Position numbers and translations under genes: made by a program. This document shows positions 33,622 through 42,585 of a DNA stretch of 64,000 nt, piece after piece. The stretch comes from Adiantum capillus-veneris (taxonomy: Eukaryota; Streptophyta; Polypodiopsida; Polypodiales; Pteridaceae). Position 1 is the first letter of the stretch. Each line of letters begins with the position of its first letter. The notes beneath the pieces were generated by a model. The model worked only from the letters and a program-made list of their open reading frames with translations, was not told the origin of the DNA and ran no database searches. The DNA lies in contig CM043952.1 in the NCBI GenBank assembly GCA_014529385.2, positions 57,511,119 through 57,575,118 of the forward strand, in the 5' to 3' direction.

Positions 33622-35823
33622 TCACTTCAATCTCCTTACTTTTTCCTTCAACTCCTGCATCTCTGCCACTAATTTCTCATTTTCCACCTTCAATTCCTCA
33701 TTCTCCCTCCTAAGACTTTCTTTTCCTGCTAGCTGAAACCAATTTCTGAATCTATCTGTCGACACCTCCATGTATTCCCTCCAAAGCCTAGTAGCTTTAT
33801 TCCACATCTCTTGTGTATACTCCAACACTTCCTGCTTCAGAATATCCGCATCCGAATCTGCAACCAAAATACCTGTCATTCCCTGGTTCTGCAATGTGGC
33901 TTTCTCCATATCTATCAACGGAGTCAATCTATTAATCAGGAAAATATTCTCAGTGGTCAACTCAGCCACTTTATCCCCCAGTTCTTTGAATTGTTCATCC
34001 ACTGCAGCTTTTAGTCCGTCTGCCCACTTAGTAAAATCGTCAGCTACACTCAGTACTTCAACATTTCTCACCAAATCCTCTCTTGTAGTCTATCTAACTT
34101 CCTCTTGTAGTCTTTCTTTATCTGACCTCTCCTGAAACAATTGCATCCAAACCTTCTGCATTTCCCGCTCCGGGATAGCACTGCATTTATGTTCCATTTT
34201 CTCAACTTTCATCACCCTCAGAGCTGCATCTTGATTATGCATAAACTCATTCAGTTGAGTCAAACTGTTAGCTGCCTCTTCAACATAAAAAATTCCCTTA
34301 TGCTCATAACTATCACTGCTCCCTACTTTAACTTTGATACTTTCCAGAGTAGTCTTCTCAACACGTCCACCCATTCCTTTCATAAACATCGTTACCTTTT
34401 TGCCTTTGGACTCAGATTTCTTTGATTATGATTCCATTGTGAAATTGTTCGGCTTTGATTCTGATTCTTCCAAACCCTTCCAAGAGACTTTGAAAGGTGA
34501 TTTACCTTTTTCAATTGTTGGAGAGTCCAACAACAATTTCCTTCTCTTACTTCCATATGCTATTCCCTCTTCTTTAGCCACCTCTACCACTGGTGTCTTC
34601 AAACCTGTTGCTACTATCGGAACCTTCAGAACATACTCGAAAATTGCAGCCAAATAAGGTGCTACTCTGCCCACTGTTGGTGTCCGACGTCGTCTCTTTT
34701 TCTAGTTAACTGCATCCGATCATACAGAACTGATGCCAAATCCACCTTAATGCCTCTCTCCGCCTGAAACAAACGAGCAAAATCCTCCTTCAACATGTAG
34801 GCAGTCTTCTGGAAGATACACACTTTTTCCAAATACCAAAACAAATTTGAAGCTCTGTTTCCACCCGCATTCTTCACCATGTAGTATGCCTTCGTTCCTA
34901 CTGGATTTCCGAATTCCCCTTTTATCTGGGAATCGGTCAGCTTCCTCGTCTTAGCCGGCACAGTTAGACAGGGAACCTTGAAGACTTTGGACACCAAATT
35001 TGGTGTCAAGCGCCCATCCGCTGTAATCATTCCATCACTTTCCTTTATCATATTCCACTGCTGCTCAGGAAATTCATTCTCTGCCCATGTATCCCAAGGT
35101 AGACATGAAAATTCATAAAGACCTATACGCTTTAGCCATACCTGGGTTTCCCCTTCATTAGGGTCAAACGCTGCCACCGCCATCTCCACGCTGCCCTGAT
35201 CACTTAGAGATTCAGCCTCATCGCTTTCCACCTCGATTGGCTCTTCGTGTTGCCGCACTTTGAATAACTCCTCCATCGTCGTCATCATCGACCTGGTGTT
35301 CGGCATCACTTCTGACGCATCATCTTGCATACCCACCATGAGCTTGCCCTTAATATTCTCAGAAAACATTTTGCCCTTCTCACCTGACTTAACACTCACT
35401 AAACTGCGATGTTCACACACTTGGATGTGATCCTCAACTCGTCTCACCACCTTACTCTTATGATGATGAAAATTCTCCTCGATTCGGGCACGCCATGCTG
35501 GATTCGCCCAGAAATTATTCGTCCTTAAGTGAGTCACATCAGCACTAAGCAGATTTTTTGCCTTAAAATGAGTACCCCACTTAGTAATACCTCTGTACCC
35601 TTTTGCCCAATATCATTCCTCCAACTTTCCACTTTTGAGACTTCAAGTCCGACAATCCAATTTCCGACTTCCAGTCTGCAATCCAAATTCCGAATTCCAG
35701 ATCCCTTTTCATTTTTGAATTGCTAGAACAAATTGCCAATTCTGCCTCTGAAAATTCCACTGCAACTCCTAGAACACCAATTGTTAAGAATTTACTGCCA
35801 ATATCCCTAGCCCTATTGACCAT
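33622..35823 (-). pseudogene. Extra ORF of the nested element, between integrase and 3' LTR
   Basis: Four consecutive minus-strand frames (35537-34662, 34674-34426, 34389-34090, 34074-33622) plus a short lead (35823-35581) follow the pol stop and share the element's orientation. The first (291 residues) has an acidic middle and a folded-looking C-terminal half (WLKRIGLYEFSCLPWDTW, KAYYMVKNAGGNRASNLFWY). The last (150 residues) ends in a heptad-like coiled coil (ENEELKVENEKLVAEMQELK). Frames overlap or nearly abut, suggesting one ancestral ORF of about 600-650 codons broken by indels. No membrane segment or signal peptide is visible, so it does not look like an envelope protein. Some plant Ty3/gypsy lineages (Athila, Tat) carry an added ORF at this place. 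I do not recognise this one. Confidence 0.65.
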
Positions 35824-35825
35824 TC

Positions 35826-36766
35826 ACTTGGGAACCTCAGGCACCTTTCCATAAAATTTTTTCAACCTGAATCCATTCACAGGTTTCAAAATCTTTGTTC
35901 CGAAAACATCTTTCAACAAAAATGTTCCTTGACCCTATTTTGATTCAATTTGATAAGGTCCCAAATATCTCAGCTTCAACTTACTTGGATGTGGTCCCAA
36001 TTTAGAATTATATAACATCACCCAACTCCCTTTCTGAAACTTTTTGAATTTCACCTGCCTAGACATCCATGCTTGTCTCCTCTTCTGCCCAATTTCCACC
36101 AAATAGGCACTCTGAATTCTATCCTCTTCCAATTTAAGCAGTTTCTTCTGTCTATAAGAAATTGATTCCTCCGGACTTAACTTATGCTGAACTGACAACC
36201 TCAAGCTTGGAATTACATATTCCATTGGCACCACAACTTCAATCCCAAAGATCAATTTGAAAGGTGTCATTCCAGTTTCCACCTTAAAAGCTGTCTGAAA
36301 AGCCATTGTGCTGAATCCAACTTGTCATCCCAATCCGACTTGTTTTCCGACACAATCTTCTTCAAAATTCTCACCAACACTTTATTAGAGGTTTCTGCCT
36401 GCCCATTTGCTTGAGGATGATATGGGGTAGATTTCTTATGCAAAATCATATATCTGGATGTCAACTCCTGAATACAGAATTCAAAAAATGTGTTTCTTGA
36501 TCCGACACCAACTCAATAGGACATCCAAATCTTGTCATAATGTTTTTATATAGAAACCTTGCCACACTTGCTGCTTTATTATCTCTCAAAGCCACTGCTT
36601 CCACCCATTTGGTAGCATAATCTGTTGCAACAAGAATATATGTGGAACCTGTCTTCTTTGCCCTTGGTTTCATTGGGCCTACAAAATCCATTCCCCACTT
36701 TTGAAATGGTTCTAATGGCAATACTGGATGATCCTGCATCCTATCCCCTTGTGTAGGCTGCCCCAT
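35826..36766 (-). pseudogene. Integrase of the nested element
   Basis: Pieces in order on the minus strand: 36766-36461 with WGMDFVGPMKP (Asp) and ELVSDQETHFLN (Asp); 36464-36267 with YHPQANGQAE (Glu); 36306-35935 with the C-terminal domain (MLYNSKLGPHPSKLKLRYLG). A final stretch ends VNGFRLKKFYG near 35860 and a stop near 35826. All three DDE residues are present, but the frame changes near 36462 and 36285. It lacks a chromodomain, unlike element B. Confidence 0.8.
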
Positions 36767-36784
36767 GTTCTGACATTGAACACA

Positions 36785-37780
36785 TTACTTGGCAAAACTA
36801 TGTGCATCCTTCAATAACAAAGGCCACCAAAGTCCAGCTTGTAAAATTTTTCGACCTGTAATTTCCCTTGAGAAATGTCCTCCAGCTGATCCCCAATGTG
36901 CCTCTTGCAACACTGCTTTCTGCTCTTCATTCAGAACACATCGTCGTATAATTTGATCTGTTCCTCTTCTATATAATGCTCCAGCTATAATTAGAAATGG
37001 TCTGCTCCTCAATGCAAACTTCTTCCTTTGATCCGAAGACATTGTCGAAGGTAAAAATCCATCTGTTAGAAACTGTACCATCTGATCGTACCAATTGTCA
37101 AAAAACTGTCCTTCTACTCGGAATAAATCCGCCTCAGGCAATTTATCCGATACTCTTGGTAATTCCTCCTTATGTTCCAATCTACTGAGGTAATCCGCCA
37201 CTGCATGCTGAGTTCCTGGAGTATGAACAACTATGTAATCAAATTCTTGCAACATGAGCATCCACCTTGCTAATCTGCCTTCCAGTTTTGGCTTCTTTAC
37301 CAGAAATAACAAAGCCTGATGATCCACATGAAAAACCACTTTGTTCCCTAACAGATAATGTCAGAAATTTTCCAAAGCAAAAATCATTCCCAAAGCTTCT
37401 CTTTCCGTAACTGTGTAATTCTTCTCCGGTGCTCTCAACATTCTACTAGCATAATAAACCGGTCTGAACCATCCCTTAATCTTCTCCTACATTAAAACAA
37501 CTCCTACTGCCATGTTTGAAGCATCAACATACACATGAAACAGCAATTCCCAATTTGGTGGTTGAAGTATAGGTGAAACTACCAACATCTTTTTGATAAT
37601 CTGAAAAGCCTTCTCTTGAGCTTCTCCCCAGACAAATTCCACTTCCTTCTTAGTCAAATACATACCATGCCATTTGATCTGTCCAACAAACCGCATCACT
37701 GCCTTCAAATTTTCCGGAGCTACAGCTTTCTGAATGGCACTAATCTTGTCCCCATCAATCGACATTCCCCTGTAAATCAT
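36785..37780 (-). pseudogene. RNase H and H2C2 region of the nested element
   Basis: 37780-37487 starts with the RT thumb (YRGMSIDGDKISAIQ, typical of the GI..DPxKI region) and runs to HVYVDASNMAVGVVL, the first RNase H strand with its Asp. After a stop near 37350 the second part (37339-36785) gives RLARWMLMLQEFDY, TQHAVADYLSRL and the H2C2 spacer (AHWGSAGGHFSREITGRKIL). Only one RNase H is seen. Confidence 0.8.
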
Positions 37781-37913
37781 CCTTCTTAACTCGGGAAACT
37801 TTCTTTATCATCTTATCATACAAAGCTTCCGCTCTATGTATTGCCTCCTTTGGCTCCAACTCTGAATCCTCGATCACAGTTTCCTCTCGGATTTTCTTCT
37901 CTTCTAAATTTTG

Positions 37914-39023
37914 CTATTCCACACTATCTGTATTCCCCTGCAATTGATCAATTCCCAAACTGTTCTCTTTTTCTGCATATTTGTCAATGATCCGCTCCAC
38001 ATCTACCTCAAATACCGGAACAATTGTTGGATTTTCTGCTAGGAAATATGCTTCTTCATCATCCTCCAATCCTTCAGACATGTTAATTGCTTGTGCCAAC
38101 ATTGGCTTCGTCTCTTTTGACAATTCCTTCTTTGGCCCCATTGGTAATGTAACTTCTCTCCTTCCTTTCTTAACCATCACTTCATTCTTTCCCCAATCCT
38201 GTTTTAGCTTAGCCGTGCGAAACCATGGCCTCCCCAACAACATAGAATAGGTATTTTTTGAATCCTTCTTCCTGATGACTACAAAGTTTACCAAAAACTG
38301 CAATCCATGAATGATAATTCCTTACCTCCTTAACATCCCCGCTGGTTGAAATTTGCTTTGATTAGCCATATGCACTTGAAATGGAGCTGGTTCCAACCTG
38401 ATATCTTGCATCCTTAGAAATTCTGAGTCCAAAAGTATGTTGACCCTTGATCCACCATCCAATAGAACATCGGAAAATTTGCGGTTGTTAAATTCCAATG
38501 ACAGTGTTGGTACTAAAAAATCCACATCCTTCGGGCTAATCTGACAACTTTGAACTGTCTCTTGCACCTCCTTCATACTCGGAACAGTCTTTGTCCTTCG
38601 CATCACTGTATATAGTCTATCTCTAAAAATTGGAACTAATGACAATAATTGATCCAAGGTAGAATGTATAGAGGAATTAGTTAACTCTTCAAACAAGGCA
38701 TCCGTCCTTTCTCTTTCCTTCTCCTCATTTTTTACTCCTTTCTCCTTTGATTTAAGCTTGCTATGCTGTTGATCCTTTTCCATCAAATCTTCAGCTACTT
38801 CATCCCGAATCTCCTTTTGCTCCTCCCAATCCAGTGGAGGTTTCAACCTTGCTTTGGACCTTGTTGTCACTAATACATCTACCTCCTCTTGCAAACATTT
38901 AGAACAATCACATTCCGGATGACAATCCATAGCGACTTCATTCACCCCTTGATCCTGAAACAATTCTACTACTATCAAACTGCTTCCAGGCTCTTTGTTT
39001 GCTTCAGCTGAATGTGCTAGCAA
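37914..39023 (-). pseudogene. Protease region of the nested element
   Basis: 39023-38322 has a cysteine-containing lead, a highly charged linker, then FSDVLLDGGSRVNILLD, the DGGS-type active site of plant Ty3/gypsy proteases. 38303-37914 continues with YSMLLGRPWFRTAKL, the conserved last strand, and an acidic linker. The frame switch near 38310 is one indel. Directly after 37914 the sequence should enter RT, but only ~130 bases of linker precede the RT thumb. Confidence 0.8.
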
Positions 39024-39296
39024 CTATGGCACTTGCCCTCTTGGTTGTTGTTGATTCCCCCCTTGATAATTCCAAACCGGCTGATTCCATCCTTATGGTT
39101 GTGGCTGCCAATTCTGCCACTGCTGCTGCTGATCCCAATTTCCCCCCCACGGGGGTCTTGAATTCTGCCATCCTCCAAATCTCGGTCCTCCTCCCAAATT
39201 GAAATTTCCTCTAAATGGTGGTCCCCCTTGATTAAACTGTGGTCTCCACCCTGAATACGGTTGTTGCCTTTGCCACCCTTGATTATTAAACATCCT

Positions 39297-40344
39297 CTAC
39301 CTTCCTTCTGTCTCTGGAAACACCCCATGAGTTTGAGGTCCTTGTTGCTGTATCTTCTGCTGAATCCTTTCTGGTACAACACCCCTGAAATTCGGATTAA
39401 ACCAACATTCCTTTGTCCAATGCCCATCCTTAACACAAATTTCACAATGAGGGGTTTTTGATTCCACAACTTTCTGCACTCCCAACTTCTTCAATTTCTT
39501 TGCTACCAATTTTTACACTCTATCCTCTTTCTCTTTAGACTTTTTCTTCGACTTCTTCTTGCTTTTCTTCTTCTTATCCTCATCTACTTCTAAATCCAAA
39601 TCCTCACTGGAATCCTCTTCACTATCAAAATCCATTTCCATATCTGAATCAGTATCAGTTTTCGAATTCGAATCGCTGTCCCAATCCAAATTATCTGATT
39701 GGCCTTTCTTGAGTAGCCAACCTTCTCACATATTGGTGGTTAAACTTTTGTGCATAATCCTCAACAGACATTTTCCTTTGTTTCACTTCCCTAAGCTTGG
39801 TCAACACATCATGTGGAGTCTTTTCCTTTCTGAGTCTGTTCAAAAATGCTGCTTTCAAACCATCATAATCAGCAAAATGACCTGCTGGAAAATTACTGAA
39901 CCACTGCATAGCCTTCCCATCCAAAGTAGCCTCAAAGTGGCGCATCTTAGCCTGGGCATCGTACACTCCGGAAAATCCTCTGGCCTGCCATCTTGTCTCG
40001 TATTGAGATATGTGGCAATCGGGGTCTTCTTTCGACTTTCCCAAAAAGGTCCGGAATTTGATGCGTATATCCTGCCTAGCAGCCGCCATATTTGTAGGTC
40101 CACCTGTTTGTACAGGATTTCCTGCACTGGTACTTCCCAACGGATCAAAAATCAATCTCCTTCTCGCCACTAATATATGTTGAATAACTGCAACTGCAAA
40201 CAACTGCGGAAATATATCATGTTCTTCATTCGGTACTTCCTCTTCCCATCTATCACTTAGATAATCCTCTGCGCCATCCAGATCCTCCACAGTATCATCT
40301 GAATCTTCCCCTATAGAAACTCGGTGCATCCCAGTATAATCCAA
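39297..40344 (-). pseudogene. Gag of the nested element with zinc knuckle
   Basis: The open frame 40344-39691 (217 residues) has an acidic lead, then the gag core (FRTFLGKSKEDPDCHISQYE, KAMQWFSNFP, LKAAFLNRLR). Between 39690 and 39510 the sequence encodes an Asp/Ser- and Lys-rich linker. At 39509-39297 the frame has CEICVKDGHWTKEC, a perfect CX2CX4HX4C zinc knuckle for RNA binding. A Gln/Trp/Gly-rich stretch follows at 39293-39093. Start chosen at 40344, 237 bases inside the 5' LTR, a normal leader length. Confidence 0.85.
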
Positions 40345-40581
40345 AATTCCCTGTAGTTCCGAACACTGACCATCTCACCCATACAACTGTCGAAACCGCC
40401 TAGCAACTGACCTTGTCCAACACGGGAATATATCCTCCTCCGCTTCCTCCAGAGTGCAACCAACTACCCATGCCAACTCACACTATTCTGAACATCCTCC
40501 CTCCATTGCCACATCACTCGCTCCTACAAGAGAAACCTGAATCCATCCATGCTACATCGCACTTACATCGTGATGGCCAAG

Positions 40582-40848
40582 TGTTTAAGGTACAGACATT
40601 CAGAATAGACAAAACACAGAAATCAGAATGGAACTGGAACCGGAACAGAACACAGAAACCGACAACAGACTAAATCCGCTATAACTTCCGCCTTCACATT
40701 TCCAAGAAGATACTGATCGAAAGTTACATACATCGATAAGACTAATGGGCAACGTCCTTTCCCAAGAACACCCCTTGGAATCCCAAAAGTACAAGTTAAC
40801 ATTCCAACTTCCACTAAGGTAAACATCCCAAAATTCTTAGGCTTAACA
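40582..40848 (-). repeat. 5' LTR of the nested element (267 bp)
   Basis: Partner of 33109-33377, with the target duplication CTCGT directly after it (40849-40853). The sequence just inside it on the minus strand (CTTGGCCATCACGATG) is where a primer binding site should be, but I do not recognise the tRNA it would match. Confidence 0.95.
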
Positions 40849-40853
40849 CTCGT

Positions 40854-41241
40854 GAAACTCAGGAATGGTGATATTTTTAAGTAATGCATTGCTACCTTCT
40901 GCATCTTCTGAAGCATTTGTCTCTTGGACTACTTGAGTCGTGCGAGCTTGGTTCCCTTGAACCGTGCCACTTGTGGCTCCTTGAGTCGTCTGCTATGAAT
41001 TCATAAATTTCACAAGTAACTTCGTAAGATTGGTAACATTTTCATTAAGTGCAAAGAGGTTGCATTCAAGTATGCTTTGGTGATTTTCCAAAGTCTTGAA
41101 AGCAATCATATCTACAAGGCCATGATCTCCTAGATCGTCGTCATCATGCATATTAGTGTCAGCCGCACCCATGGTGCCGTGATTTTGATCTACGTGCTCA
41201 AAATCAAACGTATGTGTAGGTGGGATATTCTCACTGGCCAT
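40854..41241 (-). pseudogene. Gag N-terminus of element B, cut off by the nested element
   Basis: ATG at 41241 starts MASENIPPTHTFDFEHVDQN, an acidic lead, followed by helices (NHQSILECNLFALNENVTNL). The frame continues, after a stop near 40990, to the insertion point, where the coding sense resumes at 33103. The 5' leader upstream (41242-41400) has no recognisable PBS. Confidence 0.75.
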
Positions 41242-42148
41242 GGTAAACACATACTAATGCAAAGAGAGAAAAAAAAATGACAACTTGTACCTTGTGAAAT
41301 TGAAGTCTTTGTGTTTTGTATGCTCCGCGATTTGCGTTGCATGCGAACCTCGCCTTGCGAGAATTTGAACTCTTCACTTGTCGTTCGTTGTAAGAACACC
41401 TTTGTTTATTCTTCATAAAAACCCGTCGTTTTTGTGAAGGCTTTTGTTAACTTTGAATCTACCTCCTTGAGGAAAAAAGAATTTTTGGAGGAAACTTGCC
41501 TTCCTCCAAGAAGTGAAAAGTAAGGGTGAAGCTACTTCCTTGAAGTTTAGCTTGATGGTAAAGTGTTGGCCTCTTACCCTCATGGGGTGGGTTCAAGCCT
41601 CCTTCATGCAAGGGTTAAGCGGGCCTTCCTACACGCGCAGCCAACAGCACCAACGAAAGCCTTCGGAGCCTCGATGTCGTCGAGTTGCCAGTTGAGTTTG
41701 CCTTGGTCGCCCGTTGTGCAAGGCGGTCACGATCGATGTTGTCTGTCCACACGTTGTACACAAAAAATCTTGCCTATCTTCTTTTGCTGCACCACGGAGA
41801 CATCACAGTCTACAGAACATGGGAGAGAAGAAGTATGTCGCACACACATGCAACCCACTTGCGGTCGGTGCTGTCTGTCCACACGCTACGCACAAGAAAG
41901 CGTGCCTATCTTCTTTTGCTGCAGAATGAAGACGCCGTTGTCTGCAAAACATGGGAGAGAAGCAGAACGTCGTACGTACATGCAACCCGCTTTTTGCCTC
42001 CTCCCAAAAATAGATGGGATACTAGTGAAAGGGGGGTGGTAATGCGTGTGCTAGTCTCCACCCAACCGTGCTATCTTATAGCCTCCCCCTAGCGTACACA
42101 CTATCCGGCCATGTCGGTGGCCTTGCCCATAGGACACATGTCCTTACA
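41242..42148 (-). repeat. Leader and 5' LTR region of element B, with a 133-bp tandem duplication
   Basis: Position 42148 is the outer LTR end (ACATGTCCTTACA, shared with 28776). The inner LTR end cannot be set exactly. Between about 41725 and 41990 a ~133-bp unit is duplicated: TGTCTGTCCACACG at 41739 and 41872, CCTATCTTCTTTTGCTGCA in both, and ACATGGGAGAGAAG in both. This duplication is absent from the 28650-28776 end. Confidence 0.65.
41540..41610 (+). ncRNA. tRNA-like / SINE-head-like sequence (weak)
   Basis: TTAGCTTGATGGTAAAG resembles a pol III A box and, about 40 bases on, GGTGGGTTCAAGCCTC resembles a B box (GGTTCRANNC). Spacing is right for a tRNA-derived promoter. A full cloverleaf with acceptor stem is not evident, so I treat it as a possible SINE head or chance match. 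Confidence 0.3.
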
Positions 42149-42580
42149 AAGGGGAATAGTACGCTTGATTCATCCAAAAATATGGGCTACAATGCTCCTT
42201 GGAGCTCTTTCCTACTCTCCAAAATCATTGCTCCTTCTCCGAAAGCTCCCTCTAGGCAGTCCTCGTCGGCTTCCTCTCCAAACAAACATCTCCTCCTGCT
42301 CCACGATGCCCAAAAATGCCAAAAAAGGGACTTTTTAAATTTATTGATACTTATCCTTTTTTAGAATTGCATGGAAACTCCCACTTTATCCTCGGTTTTA
42401 CTTGCAAACCACATCACCGGATGGGAAGCCCCATTATGTAGGGCAGTAGTGCCCAATACTATGGGTGGGAAGGGCTCCTTATCCCCAATAAAAAGGGGGA
42501 GGCCTTTAAGGTCCTAGGTGTGAACATGGCCCAAAGGGTGCAATTCGAATGTTGGTGTGCCCAATATTTTTAGGATTTCT
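42149..42580. other. Unassigned sequence between elements B and E
   Basis: No coding or repeat content recognised. G-rich words (AAAAAGGGGGAGG near 42490) could be a decayed polypurine tract for element E, which reads on the minus strand from above. Confidence 0.4.
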
Positions 42581-42585
42581 CAAAC

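Larger units (their letters stand above)
33104..40853 (-). mobile_element. Complete nested Ty3/gypsy element with TSD CTCGT
   Basis: The two LTRs start TGTTTAAGG and end CTTAACA on the plus strand (33109-33377 and 40582-40848). They differ at about 15-18 places by eye and are flanked by identical CTCGT (33104-33108 and 40849-40853). The internal region reads on the minus strand gag, zinc knuckle, protease, (RT core missing), RNase H, integrase, extra ORF. The host sequence at both sides is the gag of element B, and its reading frame resumes across the insertion. This gives a clear order: B first, then this element. Confidence 0.95.
28650..42148 (-). mobile_element. Chromovirus-type Ty3/gypsy element B, carrying a nested element
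   Basis: Both ends share about 125 bp (28650-28776 and 42022-42148: TGGTAATGCGTGTG...ACATGTCCTTACA), which I take as the start of the LTRs on the minus strand. The internal order on the minus strand is gag N-terminus (41241-40854), the nested element (40853-33104), gag remainder (33103-32485), protease (32330-31911), RT/RNase H (31526-30497), integrase (30386-29223), and chromodomain with end (28950-28800). A purine tract (CAAGGGGGGAGTAA) abuts the 3' LTR at 28777. A 1.45-kb second fragment of the same family lies at 59921-61373. Confidence 0.85.

Noticed and set aside
33392-34425. Plus-strand Ser/Pro-rich open frames
   Set aside because: They are antisense shadows of the accessory ORF of the nested element.
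33622-35823. Envelope-like gene of a retrovirus-like element
   Set aside because: No signal peptide, membrane segment or cleavage site is visible. Described only as an extra ORF.
41563-42092. Plus-strand open frames of 135-160 codons with an internal repeat
   Set aside because: They arise from the 133-bp tandem duplication in the LTR region of element B. No sign of selection.
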